Assembly (NCBI GenBank): GCA_913060675.1
Contig: CAJXUS010000039.1
Location: 1-40,487 of the forward strand
Reading direction: 5' to 3'
DNA: 40,487 bases
Origin: an uncultured Rhodospirillales bacterium
GTDB taxonomy: Bacteria; Pseudomonadota; Alphaproteobacteria; Kiloniellales; Kiloniellaceae
Part shown: piece after piece, positions 18,328 to 27,371 of the stretch
How the letters are laid out: every line of letters starts with the position of its first letter
Position numbering within the stretch: position 1 is the first letter of the stretch
Notes under the pieces: model-generated
Databases searched by the model: none
What the model was told of the DNA's origin: nothing
Seen by the model: the letters and a program-made list of their open reading frames with translations, nothing else
Position numbers and translations under genes: made by a program

Positions 18328-19179
18328 TTACTGAATTAGCTTTTCGATCTCCATAAACCCAAAATAGACAAGTAACGGGACAGGAAGAGTTGCCAGTATC
18401 AGTGTGCTGATAAACCAGAACCATTTAAACTGTCCGCTGGCACCACTGATAAAAGAGATACCGCCCCCGCCTCCTAAAACAGCGTTTCCAGGTAGATTGA
18501 TGAGTATCGCAAGAGAGAGATACCGATAGCGTATGATCCAGGGAGAAAATGATGCCAACCGTTTCAAGGCCCGAGGCATGGACGCCTTAACTTCGGAGAG
18601 AGGGTTTCCATTTTTTGTCGAGAAAGTCAGGGAACCAAAATTTTTAAACCCTGCTTTTTCCCATAAATGAGGAAACGAATAGCCAAAAAAATATGCCAGG
18701 CTTAGTCCCCCTATTGTTGCGAGATACACGCTTACAACACCCTCCTTACCAAAGGCAGCCATGATAAGAAGGCCGATTTCCAACCCTGGAACAAAGGGGA
18801 CAGAAAGCAAGATGAGGTACAACAAGGCGCAAATTAGTAGAGTTTTTAGCCCAAAGCGATCTTGAAGTTCGTTTAAAAATTGGACGATCTGGGGTCTATC
18901 CATAAAGGCTAGGTGGACAATAAGGGTGAAAAAGCCAATCCAAAAAAAAATCAATAGAGAAACCTTGAGATTGGGAGTTATGAATTTAGGTATAAATCTA
19001 AGTAATAGAATAATACCTAAACTCACCGACAAGGATCGGCCAATTAGACCATAAGGCCATAACGTTATTGTCATCGATGATAGAGAATATATCATAAATA
19101 TTAATATGATAAGCAAAACAACGGACAGAAAAATTGAGCTGCTATTTTCTTTATTGTTATACTTAACCTGCATAGGCAT
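18328..19179 (-). CDS. VTT/DedA-like membrane protein
   Basis: An integral membrane protein of about 283 residues with some six hydrophobic segments. The central half resembles VTT (SNARE-associated, DedA/TMEM64) proteins: LLSVPFVPGLEIGLLIMAAFGKEGVVSVYLATIGGLSLAYFFGYSF, then the conserved NLPGNAVLGGGGGISFISGASGQF near the C terminus. Such proteins are linked to lipid scrambling or carrier transport, but this member is uncharacterised. ATG at 19179 (AAGG 5 nt upstream) is preferred to ATG at 19230, which lacks a ribosome binding site. It lies downstream of the sulP terminator. Confidence 0.75.
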   Translation of the reverse strand: MPMQVKYNNKENSSSIFLSVVLLIILIFMIYSLSSMTITLWPYGLIGRSLSVSLGIILLLRFIPKFITPNLKVSLLIFFWIGFFTLIVHLAFMDRPQIVQFLNELQDRFGLKTLLICALLYLILLSVPFVPGLEIGLLIMAAFGKEGVVSVYLATIGGLSLAYFFGYSFPHLWEKAGFKNFGSLTFSTKNGNPLSEVKASMPRALKRLASFSPWIIRYRYLSLAILINLPGNAVLGGGGGISFISGASGQFKWFWFISTLILATLPVPLLVYFGFMEIEKLIQ

Positions 19180-19261
19180 GAAAACCTTATCCCGGTCTCT
19201 AATGTTCCTATAGCCTATGCTCTTTCGCATATATGATCGACGAATTTATTTTCGGGATTAA

Positions 19262-19290
19262 AAAAGGAGAGCCTAAGTCGCCCTCCTTTT
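19262..19290 (-). terminator. Terminator after the SulP transporter gene
   Basis: An 8-bp stem (AAAAGGAG 19262-19269 with CTCCTTTT 19283-19290) is followed on the minus strand by a T run. It lies 30 nt past the SulP stop codon. Confidence 0.8.
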
Positions 19291-19320
19291 ATCAAAAATT
19301 ACAAAGAAAATTCAGTCGCT

Positions 19321-20898
19321 TTAAGCCTGAGAAGCCTTTTCTGCAATTTCATCGTCTTCATGATACATTTTGGTGTAATCCACCAGGACGCCATAATGTG
19401 GATCACCTTCTTTGTCTTCCTCGACCATACTAACGGATTTTTCCAGAAGGTGGCTGCAGTCAGGGCTCAGATGACGGAGGTGCAAGGTTTTGCCGCGGCG
19501 CGTGTAACGTTCAGCCAAGCCATCAATTGCTTCCAACCCGGAATGATCCCATACCCGCGCGTTTTTGAAATCAACAACAACATCATCGGCGTCACTTTCT
19601 GGATCAAAAAGGTCGCGAAAGGAGCTGATTGAACCAAAGAAAAGCGGGCCAGAGATTTCATAAACAGTCGTTTTGCCGTCATCTGTGGTACCAACGCGAG
19701 CATAAATGTGTTTGGCAGAAGTCCAGACAAAAACGAGTGAAGAAACTAAAACACCCACCACCACAGCAATAGCAAGATCCTTGTAAACGGTTACGCCGGA
19801 CACGAGAATGAGCACAAAAGCATCTGACTTTGGGATACGGTGTAGGATACGTAAACTGGACCATTCAAAGGTGCCGATCACGACCATAAACATGACGCCG
19901 ACAAGTGCAGCCAAGGGTATAAGTTCTATAAGGTCTGAGGCAAACAGGATAAAGAACAACAGAAAAGCAGCCGCGGTTAACCCAGAAAGACGCGCTTTAC
20001 CACCAGATTTGATGTTGATCATACTTTGGCCGATCATCGCACAGCCGCCCATACCACCAAAGAAACCAGTGACGACGTTTGCGACGCCCTGCCCCATGCA
20101 CTCTTGTGACGTCCGACCTTTGGTTTCGGTGATTTCGTCAATGAGTGTCAGAGTAAGAAGAGATTCAATAAGACCAATGGCTGCCAGGATGAGAGCATAG
20201 GGGAAAATAATATAGAGGGTTTCGAAATTGTACGGCACGTCTGGAATGCTGAATTCAGGCAGGCCGCCCCCAATTGATGCCATGCTGCCAACGGTTGGGA
20301 TGTCCAAGCTGAAGCCAATAACAATAGCTGATACGACAACGATGGCGACAAGCGGGGCTGGGACCAGAGTTGTAATTCGGGGAAGGAGATAACTTATTGC
20401 CATAGTCAAAGCAACCAGACCAAGCATGATGTAGAGCGTAGAACCACTGAGCCATTCACTGTTCGGGTCTGTTGGATTGATCGTGAACTGGGAAAGTTGA
20501 GCGAGGAAGATGACAATCGCAAGACCGTTAACAAATCCGAGCATTACTGGATGTGGTACCAGTCGAATGAATTTTCCAAGCCGAAAGATGCCCGCCAGAA
20601 CTTGTAAAATTCCCATCAGTACGACTGTTGCAAAGAGGTATTGAACACCATGCTGTACGACGAGAGAGACCATGACAACTGCGAGAGCACCTGTTGCACC
20701 AGAAATCATGCCAGGACGGCCGCCTATTAACGATGTAATAAGGCCAACGATAAAGGCTGCGTAAAGGCCAACAAGCGGGTCAACCTGAGCTACGAAAGCA
20801 AAGGCAACGGCTTCTGGTACGAGGGCAAGAGCTACGGTCAGTCCCGAGAGTACCTCGGCTTTGATATTGCGTGGGTCACAAAAGTTGTAGGATTTCAT
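19321..20898 (-). CDS. SulP family anion transporter with STAS domain
   Basis: A 525-residue inner-membrane transporter of the SulP family, which carries sulfate, bicarbonate or dicarboxylates. The membrane domain (about residues 10-390) begins with NIKAEVLSGLTVALALVPEAVAFAFVAQVDPLVGLYAAF and contains GGRPGMISGATGALAVVM and GGMGGCAMIGQSMIN; the C-terminal STAS domain (about 400-500) includes VVVDFKNARVWDHSGLEAIDGL. The ATG at 20898 gives MKSYNFCDPRN; an in-frame TTG at 20952 is less likely. Substrate cannot be set from sequence; this subgroup is often annotated as sulfate permease. Confidence 0.92.
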   Translation of the reverse strand: MKSYNFCDPRNIKAEVLSGLTVALALVPEAVAFAFVAQVDPLVGLYAAFIVGLITSLIGGRPGMISGATGALAVVMVSLVVQHGVQYLFATVVLMGILQVLAGIFRLGKFIRLVPHPVMLGFVNGLAIVIFLAQLSQFTINPTDPNSEWLSGSTLYIMLGLVALTMAISYLLPRITTLVPAPLVAIVVVSAIVIGFSLDIPTVGSMASIGGGLPEFSIPDVPYNFETLYIIFPYALILAAIGLIESLLTLTLIDEITETKGRTSQECMGQGVANVVTGFFGGMGGCAMIGQSMINIKSGGKARLSGLTAAAFLLFFILFASDLIELIPLAALVGVMFMVVIGTFEWSSLRILHRIPKSDAFVLILVSGVTVYKDLAIAVVVGVLVSSLVFVWTSAKHIYARVGTTDDGKTTVYEISGPLFFGSISSFRDLFDPESDADDVVVDFKNARVWDHSGLEAIDGLAERYTRRGKTLHLRHLSPDCSHLLEKSVSMVEEDKEGDPHYGVLVDYTKMYHEDDEIAEKASQA

Positions 20899-21136
20899 GG
20901 TGTTCCGATCGGATCGTTCACTAAATCGACCGAAATTATTCGGCACGATCAAAATTAAGGGCGATCGGATCCTTTTGGATAAGCCGCCATATCTGTTTCT
21001 GGCGCGTTTCTAGCAAATTTATTGAGGTTAGAAAATAACTAATCGAATGAGTCGGATATGTGCAGAGCTCATATCAAAGTCATATTTTGGCTGGAAGAAC
21101 ACGATTAGATTGTTTTCCCAATGCCCCTGTTATGAA

Positions 21137-22078
21137 TTATGTCTCTTCAACGAAGACATGGTCGGCTGACCAACCACCGGGCCAGACTTCAGCAGATCCG
21201 TTTCGAAGATTTTTGATTTCATCTATCGGGAGATCTTTGGCTATGATTAAAGGCCCCAAGCCAACGGTTGAGTCTGACGGCGATATTTCAGTCGCAATGC
21301 CCGTGTGACCCAGACTTTCTTCACAGGGAATGTAAACAGCGGCTGCAGAGGTTTGGTTTTGTCGTTTGCCGCCAAGGAAACTTGTTGCACCAATAGATCC
21401 CACTACAGCAACAGCTGCTTGTAATTCAATTGCGCGGGCTTTAGCGCAGCCAAAGACGCGATTGTACCCGGCGAGCTTGGAGGTCATGGAAGGTACAAGA
21501 ATAAGGTCAAGATTTTTATCAGCAATGAGAGACGACAGAGCGGGCATTTCAATATCCAGGCAAATTAGGATAGCCATTCGTACGCCACGCCAAGTGAAAA
21601 CCGTTATTTTATTGCCCGGTGTCAGGCACCAGGCATTTGTATCCTGTTCGTTTGGCGTCAGGCTGAGCTTGTCTTGAGTAATGTATGTGCCATCAGGAAG
21701 AAAAAGGTGAGCGCGGTTGTAATAACCATCATTGTCATTAACGGGCTCTTCAGAAATATCATCTTTCCCATAGATGGCTACCGGAAAAGTTCCCGCCAAT
21801 AGGGCGATATCATAGCTGGTGGCAAGCTCTTTCAACAGTTCTTTTGCTTCACAAGCTTGCGTGACCATCCAGGAGATCTCTTCATCAGGGCATATGCCCG
21901 AGGGCGCAAATGACATCCATTGCTCAGATACGTATTCAGGCATTATAAGAATGTCAGCGCCGGCATTTTTGGCACTTTCCACACGTGTTCTGACCTGGCC
22001 AACCCACTCAGCCAGCGAGCTTAAAGGAATATCTAGATTTACCGCCCATAGTGCGAGGGACAAATTACTAATGGTCAC
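21137..22078 (-). CDS. Carbon-nitrogen hydrolase (nitrilase superfamily)
   Basis: A 313-residue hydrolase with the Glu-Lys-Cys triad of the nitrilase superfamily: Glu in ILIMPEYVSEQW, Lys in YITQDKLSLTPNEQD, and the nucleophile Cys in MAILICLDIEMPAL. The substrate, an amide, nitrile or carbamoyl compound, is not evident. The start is assigned to GTG at 22078, because AGGAG lies 7 nt upstream and the family N terminus begins there; an upstream in-frame ATG at 22162 would add 28 residues outside the family. It is divergent from the GT2 gene. Confidence 0.87.
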   Translation of the reverse strand: MTISNLSLALWAVNLDIPLSSLAEWVGQVRTRVESAKNAGADILIMPEYVSEQWMSFAPSGICPDEEISWMVTQACEAKELLKELATSYDIALLAGTFPVAIYGKDDISEEPVNDNDGYYNRAHLFLPDGTYITQDKLSLTPNEQDTNAWCLTPGNKITVFTWRGVRMAILICLDIEMPALSSLIADKNLDLILVPSMTSKLAGYNRVFGCAKARAIELQAAVAVVGSIGATSFLGGKRQNQTSAAAVYIPCEESLGHTGIATEISPSDSTVGLGPLIIAKDLPIDEIKNLRNGSAEVWPGGWSADHVFVEET

Positions 22079-22262
22079 GCTATTCTCCTGTGTTGCTTCT
22101 CTTATGGCACAAAATTCGTTAACGGAGGAGAAATTTGCGCCCTCTTTCAGCAAGGTGAGCATAAAGGGGTTTGGCAGGAGTGAATTAAGGATTTAAAAGA
22201 TATGGGACCTGTCTTATTTCAAGTTTTGATCTGCACCGAGTTATTTATTCTCTGGAGTTATT

Positions 22263-23102
22263 ATGACCCCCGCAACAAAAATCAGCGTTATTATATCAAC
22301 CTATAACTGGCCTGAGGCGTTGGAGCCAGTTTTGCGTTCTATTGAAGAGCAGACAGACAGGAATTTTGAGGTTATTATCGCGGATGACGGGTCTAAAAAA
22401 GAAACTGTGGATCTTGTTAAGTTGTACGCAGAAAAATCTTCAATTCCAATCAAGCACTACTGGCAAGAAGATGACGGCTATCGTCTTGCTGCCTCTAGAA
22501 ATGGTGCGGTTGGTCTTGCGGAAGGTGAGTACCTTATTTTTAGTGATGGCGACTGTTGTTTCTTACCCGATTTTGTATCATCCCACCGAAAAATAGCTGA
22601 AAAAGGGTGGCTGGTTGCTGGTCGACGGATTTATCTGAAGAACGGGTTCACGAAAATGGCGCTTCAGAATAAGTGGAATTTTTTTCGCTGGCCGCGCCCT
22701 GTTCTTTTTTTGTTGGGGATCACAGCACAGTGTAATCGACCGTTTCAGTTTATTCCCCTGCCTCAGTCTGATCAAAAGCGCAAAATCAAATCGGACAAAT
22801 GGGAGCAGGTTCAAACCTGTAATCTGGCAGTCTGGAAAGAAGATTTTTATAAGGTTGATGGTTTTGATGAAAGCTATGTTGGCCATGGCTGTGAAGACTC
22901 TGATTTCACTTTGAGGCTTATCCGAAGCGGTGTAAGGCGGATAACGGCTAATCATACGTCACCTGTTCTCCACATCTATCACAGTCGTTCTATACCTGGG
23001 CGGGCTGATAAAGAGTGTTTAAACCCGCAGCGCTTTCAGGCTCTGCTAGAGAGCGATAGGCAAACGGCAGTAATTGGTATTTCCAGTCACCAGAACTCTT
23101 AG
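22263..23102 (+). CDS. Family 2 glycosyltransferase
   Basis: A 279-residue GT-A fold glycosyltransferase. The N terminus KISVIISTYNWPEAL, the nucleotide-binding FEVIIADDGS, the DGYRLAASRNGAV block and the FSDGDCCFLP metal-binding DxD-type motif are seen; the C-terminal acceptor region contains GHGCEDSDFTLRLIRSGV. It is cytoplasmic or peripheral with no clear membrane helix. The ATG at 22263 has GGAG 5-6 nt upstream. With the following GT9 gene it probably builds lipopolysaccharide core or another surface glycan. Donor and acceptor are unknown. Confidence 0.9.
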   Translation: MTPATKISVIISTYNWPEALEPVLRSIEEQTDRNFEVIIADDGSKKETVDLVKLYAEKSSIPIKHYWQEDDGYRLAASRNGAVGLAEGEYLIFSDGDCCFLPDFVSSHRKIAEKGWLVAGRRIYLKNGFTKMALQNKWNFFRWPRPVLFLLGITAQCNRPFQFIPLPQSDQKRKIKSDKWEQVQTCNLAVWKEDFYKVDGFDESYVGHGCEDSDFTLRLIRSGVRRITANHTSPVLHIYHSRSIPGRADKECLNPQRFQALLESDRQTAVIGISSHQNS

Positions 23103-23198
23103 GTCTGGGGCTAGTAGATCAAGCAAAATTAACCGATTTTTTTCGGTCATCGACATTGTTTATTTTTATTTCAGCAAGTACGTTGTCAGCGGTTTTTT

Positions 23199-24212
23199 AT
23201 GTTAAACACAGGATCCCAAACGAGTATGTCCGAATTAGGTAAAACGCTTGTCGTCACAGGTGGTGGACTGGGAGATACTCTCTTTCATCTGCCCTTTATT
23301 CGTTCGATACAACAGCGATCTACGGGTAAGTCTGTTGTTTTGGCTTGTAAAAAAGGCCGTGAAATCAGGGAACTTTTTTCCGAAGTGGATATGGTGAGCT
23401 CAGTCCTGCCGATTGCGCAAGATCAGGATGTTTCAGGCAAAGCAGATTTGGGACGATTGCGTCGATTGACCAAAGAAGCCGGGATTGAATCTGCCTTTGT
23501 GTTCCATAAATCTACCGGCATTGCTTTTGCCATGATGATGGCAGGTGTTAAAAACCGCTTTGGGTATTTCTTTAAGGGGTCCTGGAATCGGTTCTTTCTG
23601 AATAAAGGAACCCTGACACCGAAGTCTGTTCCATTGCCAGCTTTTATGAACCATGCGGCCCTCGTTATGGATGACGCTGGAATAGGCTATGATTACAGTG
23701 ATGTTCGATTTCGTCAGCCCAATCATGTTGTCCAGGCTGCCTTTTCTAACCTTGGCCTTAATGAAAATACCCAGATGGTCGCTCTTGGGGTGAACGCGAG
23801 CGCTGAGTTTAAGCAATGGGGTGCTGAGGGTTATTCAGCGATTGCTGAGCGCCTTCTAAAACAGTTTCCGGGGCAAATTCTGTTGTTTGGCGCTGGTGAT
23901 GTAAAGCACGTATCTGAAGGGATACTTGCCCGAACCGATAATCCAGAACGTTTTATAGATTTAACAACGCAAAAAGTACCTCTGCACCACAGCCACGCAC
24001 TTTTGCAAAGCTGTGACTTCTATGTTGGGAACGACAGCTTTGGCCTTAATTTGGCGGCGATGTCTAGTTTACCAGCGGTTGGGATATTTATAAAAAGCTA
24101 TCATTTTTCCTATTCCGACTGGATAAAGCCAGTTATCTCAAGCAGCGATGCAATAACCGATATCTCGGTGGATATGGTTTGGGAACAGGTCTCAAAACTA
24201 ATTGCGAAGTAG
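23199..24212 (+). CDS. Family 9 glycosyltransferase (heptosyltransferase-like)
   Basis: A 337-residue GT-B enzyme of family 9, which includes the ADP-heptose:LPS heptosyltransferases. The N terminus TLVVTGGGLGDTLFHLPFIRSI has the G-x-G-D acceptor motif, and the C-terminal half has SCDFYVGNDSFGLNLAAMSSLPAVGIF, matching the donor-binding D-S-G/F-x-x-H/N-L-A-A segment. The residue after NDS is Phe, where Gly is usual. A second start at 23226 (MSELGKTLVV) is possible. It is 96 nt downstream of GT2. Heptose transfer is inferred from family. Confidence 0.85.
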   Translation: MLNTGSQTSMSELGKTLVVTGGGLGDTLFHLPFIRSIQQRSTGKSVVLACKKGREIRELFSEVDMVSSVLPIAQDQDVSGKADLGRLRRLTKEAGIESAFVFHKSTGIAFAMMMAGVKNRFGYFFKGSWNRFFLNKGTLTPKSVPLPAFMNHAALVMDDAGIGYDYSDVRFRQPNHVVQAAFSNLGLNENTQMVALGVNASAEFKQWGAEGYSAIAERLLKQFPGQILLFGAGDVKHVSEGILARTDNPERFIDLTTQKVPLHHSHALLQSCDFYVGNDSFGLNLAAMSSLPAVGIFIKSYHFSYSDWIKPVISSSDAITDISVDMVWEQVSKLIAK

Positions 24213-24234
24213 CAACTGATGTAAGGTCTATGAG

Positions 24235-24270
24235 AATAAGGGCAGCACTAGCGCTGCCCAAGACTCTTAT
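24235..24270. terminator. Hairpin between convergent GT9 and gshB genes
   Basis: A GC-rich 7-bp stem (GGGCAGC 24240-24246 with GCTGCCC 24253-24259) lies between two genes converging from either side, with partly complementary AATAAG/CTTATT flanks. The T-tracts are modest, so termination strength is uncertain. Confidence 0.65.
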
Positions 24271-25211
24271 TTGTTAAGCTTACCTTCAATCGCGTCCCAA
24301 ATGTCAGCTTCCAGAGTTACGTTGTTGAAACGGTTGATTTCCTGAATGCCAGTTGGCGAGGTGACGTTTATTTCTGTCATGTAGTCACCGATCACATCAA
24401 TACCGACAAATATCAGACCGCGTTCTTTGAGAGTTGGTCCAATAGCAGCACAGATTTCATGGTCGCGTTCGGTAAGACCAATAGGGTCTGGACGGCCGCC
24501 GACATGCATGTTTGAACGGGCCTCTCCTTCTGCAGGGACACGGTTGATCGCGCCAGCTGGTTCGCCGTCGATCAGGATTATCCGTTTATCACCTTTACGC
24601 ACATCAGGCAGGTACAGCTGTGCGATAATTGGTTCGCGGTAATATTGTTCGAAAAGCTCGTAAACCGAGTTCAGGTTTTCATCATCCGGTTTGATATGAA
24701 AGACCCCGGCCCCGCCGTTTCCATAGAGAGGTTTGACGATTATGTCTTTGTACTCTGACCTAAAAGCCTTGATTTCTCCCAAATCATTGGTAATGAGGGT
24801 CGGAGGCATCAGCTCTGGAAACTCTGCAATAAAGAGCTTCTCTGGGCAATTGCGTACCCAGCTTGGATCGTTGACGACCAGAGTTTCGGGATGCACATGA
24901 TCGAGCAAATGGGTTGCTGTGATATAGGACATATCAAAGGGGGGGTCTTGGCGCATGAGGATAACATCTATGTCGGCCAGATCCATCAGTTGTGACTCAC
25001 CCAAACTGGCGTGATTTCCCTGCTCTTTCCGGAATACTACCGGGCTAACGCGGGCGTAGACTCTTGAGCCCTTCATGGAAAGATCTCGCGCCAGATAGTG
25101 GTAGAGCTTGTATCCACGCTTTTGAGCTTCGAGCCCTAAAATAAAGGAGCTATCCCCAATAATATCAATGGTCGATACGGGGTCCATTTGGATGGCAACG
25201 GAGAGGGTCAT
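24267..25211 (-). CDS. gshB: Glutathione synthetase
   Basis: A 314-residue ATP-grasp enzyme joining gamma-glutamylcysteine and glycine. Seen are [25 protein letters not shown] at the N terminus, [33 protein letters not shown], the ATP-binding [14 protein letters not shown], and the C-terminal [24 protein letters not shown]. It ends the minus-strand run rsmI-yraN-BON-SirB1-like-gshB, the usual position in alphaproteobacteria near rsmI and yraN. It starts about 20 nt after the preceding stop. Confidence 0.97.
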   Translation of the reverse strand: MTLSVAIQMDPVSTIDIIGDSSFILGLEAQKRGYKLYHYLARDLSMKGSRVYARVSPVVFRKEQGNHASLGESQLMDLADIDVILMRQDPPFDMSYITATHLLDHVHPETLVVNDPSWVRNCPEKLFIAEFPELMPPTLITNDLGEIKAFRSEYKDIIVKPLYGNGGAGVFHIKPDDENLNSVYELFEQYYREPIIAQLYLPDVRKGDKRIILIDGEPAGAINRVPAEGEARSNMHVGGRPDPIGLTERDHEICAAIGPTLKERGLIFVGIDVIGDYMTEINVTSPTGIQEINRFNNVTLEADIWDAIEGKLNK

Positions 25212-25232
25212 CGATTTTTATTCCGTGGTTAG

Positions 25233-26096
25233 TCAGTTCAATTGGGCTTTAAGCTGTCGTAGTAGATTAGCAGCTTCAGGGTGTCCCCTTGGATCTTCTT
25301 CGATCATTAGATAGTGTTCAAGAGTGTCAATTGCAGCCAAAATATTATTTAAGAAGGCTTGTAACATTCCCGCTTCCCGCCAAATCGAAGGTTCCTTCGG
25401 GGCGATAAGGAGCATTTGTTGTAAAATTAAGAGTGCTTTTTCGGGCTCCTGAGCCTCAATAAGACGGATTTTAACATTGTTCTGCAAGCGTAACAAAATC
25501 CCTCTATTGGTCACACTTCGAGTGTAATCAGAATTGAGTTCAGCACTTTTACCGAGATAGGTTTTTAGAGTTGTGCGTAACCAAGGCGTATTTCTGACCA
25601 CCCCGCGTTCAAAGGGGTCAATAATTTGGCGATCTTTCCCTTGTATAAAACGAAGTAAAAAGTGCCCAGGAAAATTAAGGCCATCGATTTCCCAGCCGAG
25701 GGAGCGGGCGATGTGCATGTAGAGAATGCCCAGGACAATTGGTAATCCTTTTCGCCGATCAATTACAGAGATGATATTGGCATTCGCTAAATTATCGTAG
25801 TTATCCTTGTCCCCTTTGTAACCATGCAGATCATAAAGCACGGTTTCAATGATCCCCAAACAATCGTTTGTTGTTGGTTCTGTGTTCTCGGTTTGGATTT
25901 GGGATAAGAGTGATTGTGCATCGTTAACAAGGCGCTTTAGGTGGTCATGATAACGATCAAGAGAGACTGTGTCCTGATCTCTCGCTGCGAGCAGTAAAGC
26001 GCATTCGGCCACATCGATATTATCGTCATCGGCCTGTCCAATATCTTGTAGAAAGGTGTTTATTTCCGAAGAGTTTAGCGGTTTTCTATCAAGCAT
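25233..26096 (-). CDS. SirB1 family transglutaminase-like/TPR protein
   Basis: A 287-residue protein of the SirB1 family, with a transglutaminase-like N-terminal region and a TPR-like helical C terminus. Typical family features are LYDLHGYKGDKDNYDNLANANIISVIDRRKGLPIVLGILYMHIARSLGWEIDGLNFPGHFLLRF and IIDPFERG; the C terminus (LLILQQMLLIAPKEPSIWREAGMLQ...LEHYL) is TPR-like. Function is unknown; some relatives sit beside peptide-release-factor methyltransferase genes. ATG at 26096 (MLDRKPLNS) is favoured over an upstream GTG at 26150. Confidence 0.85.
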   Translation of the reverse strand: MLDRKPLNSSEINTFLQDIGQADDDNIDVAECALLLAARDQDTVSLDRYHDHLKRLVNDAQSLLSQIQTENTEPTTNDCLGIIETVLYDLHGYKGDKDNYDNLANANIISVIDRRKGLPIVLGILYMHIARSLGWEIDGLNFPGHFLLRFIQGKDRQIIDPFERGVVRNTPWLRTTLKTYLGKSAELNSDYTRSVTNRGILLRLQNNVKIRLIEAQEPEKALLILQQMLLIAPKEPSIWREAGMLQAFLNNILAAIDTLEHYLMIEEDPRGHPEAANLLRQLKAQLN

Positions 26097-26173
26097 ATTT
26101 GTGAACACTAAAGTTATGATCGTTGATATTCCTGAGGATATTAATTCCACAGGGTTCTTTATCTAAATGACAG

Positions 26174-26875
26174 CTACTGGGTACGGGATGGATTGTCCTT
26201 TAGGACGACATAGCTGACGACCCTTTTGACATAATCAATGTCTTTGGCATGCGCGATGACACGATTGACCTCATTTTCATTCTGGGCAATACCCAAGAGG
26301 TAAACACTCTGATTAACCGTATCAATATTGTAATTTATGGAGGTGATTTTTTTGTCGAAGATGATCGCCGTTTTTAATTGTGTCGATATCCAGACATCCT
26401 GAGCATAATCAGTTATGCCACTGTCGTTATTGATTTCAATCTCGTTGATGACTTCGCGAACACCAGCGGCTTTCCAGGCCTGTTTTACAGCAGTTATTCG
26501 GTGGTCAGGAAGCTCTACGTTACCACTTAATAATACTTTACCTTCACTCACCTGTATGTTGACTTTGCGGAAAATGGAGATGTTTTCCTGAAGCAACAAA
26601 TCATTAATTTTTATTTGAATTTGAATATCTGTAACTGCTTTATTAAAGGAGCGCTCTTCGGCGGCGGTATTGGCTGCTGCAGCCCCGACGCCGATGGCAG
26701 CTCCCGTTGCGCTGCAACCACTTAACGCGATGAGGCCAAGCAGACTTATCACAAGTGTTGTGGACGTTTTTCTCGAACCTAAACGCTCACCAGACCGATC
26801 GTTCGTAAATGATCCCGTGTTGATCTCGGTGTTGGCCTCCGTGATGGCCCCTGTGGTGATCCCCGTTGCGATCAT
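26174..26875 (-). CDS. BON-domain lipoprotein
   Basis: A 233-residue predicted lipoprotein with two BON domains, like OsmY and DolP, which associate with phospholipid membranes in the periplasm. The lipobox LIALSGCSATG sits at about residues 48-56, preceded by the hydrophobic TTLVISLLG. The first BON domain (about 85-145) contains VNIQVSEGKVLLSGNVELPDHR and the second (about 155-225) YNIDTVNQSVYLLGIAQNENEV. AGGAG 10 nt upstream supports ATG at 26875, but this leaves a 36-residue polar, Thr-rich extension before the signal peptide, which is unusual; a later non-ATG start is possible. Confidence 0.82.
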   Translation of the reverse strand: MIATGITTGAITEANTEINTGSFTNDRSGERLGSRKTSTTLVISLLGLIALSGCSATGAAIGVGAAAANTAAEERSFNKAVTDIQIQIKINDLLLQENISIFRKVNIQVSEGKVLLSGNVELPDHRITAVKQAWKAAGVREVINEIEINNDSGITDYAQDVWISTQLKTAIIFDKKITSINYNIDTVNQSVYLLGIAQNENEVNRVIAHAKDIDYVKRVVSYVVLKDNPSRTQ

Positions 26876-26963
26876 ACTGATCTCACTCCTCTTAACTGAC
26901 CTGATACTTTAGAAAACTCTGTCATAAATAAAACTCTGCTTAAATAACAAGGCAATATTATAT

Positions 26964-27368
26964 TCAATCGTCCTGCCATGCATTTTCAATATGGTATGGA
27001 ATAACTGTGGCACCAATAAGAACGGCATCAAACCTTTTATCAAACGAAAGGTACCGTGAATGGTGTCCGATAAATTGTTCAGCTGCCCGGATAATACGGG
27101 CTTTTTGCCTTGATGAAATTGCTTCAGCAGCCTCTGCCTTTGTGGCCCGTTTTTTGACCTCAATAAAACAAAGAGTCGTACCTTTTCTTGCGATTAAATC
27201 TATTTCGCCCACTTTGGTTTTGAAATTTGATGCAAGGATTTGATAGCCCTTAAAGCGCAAAAACCAGGCAGCCACCAGCTCGGCATATTTACCTTTTATT
27301 TGCGCCCTAACCTTTTTGACGTCGGCATCATCCTTTTTCTTCGCACTCTTTTTCTTTAAAGTGGACAC
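26964..27368 (-). CDS. yraN: YraN family (UPF0102) endonuclease-like protein
   Basis: A 134-residue protein of the YraN/UPF0102 family with a restriction-endonuclease-like fold. The family pattern is present: GKYAELVAAWFLRFKGYQILASNFKTKVGEIDLIARKGTTLCFIEVKKR, with the G-E-I-D-L-I and E-V-K catalytic-type acid and lysine residues, then RFDAVLI near the C terminus. The cellular role is unclear. It starts 3 nt after the rsmI stop; rsmI-yraN linkage is widespread in proteobacteria. Confidence 0.94.
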   Translation of the reverse strand: MSTLKKKSAKKKDDADVKKVRAQIKGKYAELVAAWFLRFKGYQILASNFKTKVGEIDLIARKGTTLCFIEVKKRATKAEAAEAISSRQKARIIRAAEQFIGHHSRYLSFDKRFDAVLIGATVIPYHIENAWQDD

Positions 27369-27371
27369 TGT

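Noticed and set aside
19233..19433. Plus-strand open frame across the end of the SulP gene.
   Set aside because: It runs through the SulP terminator and antisense to its STAS domain; no ribosome binding site or family match.
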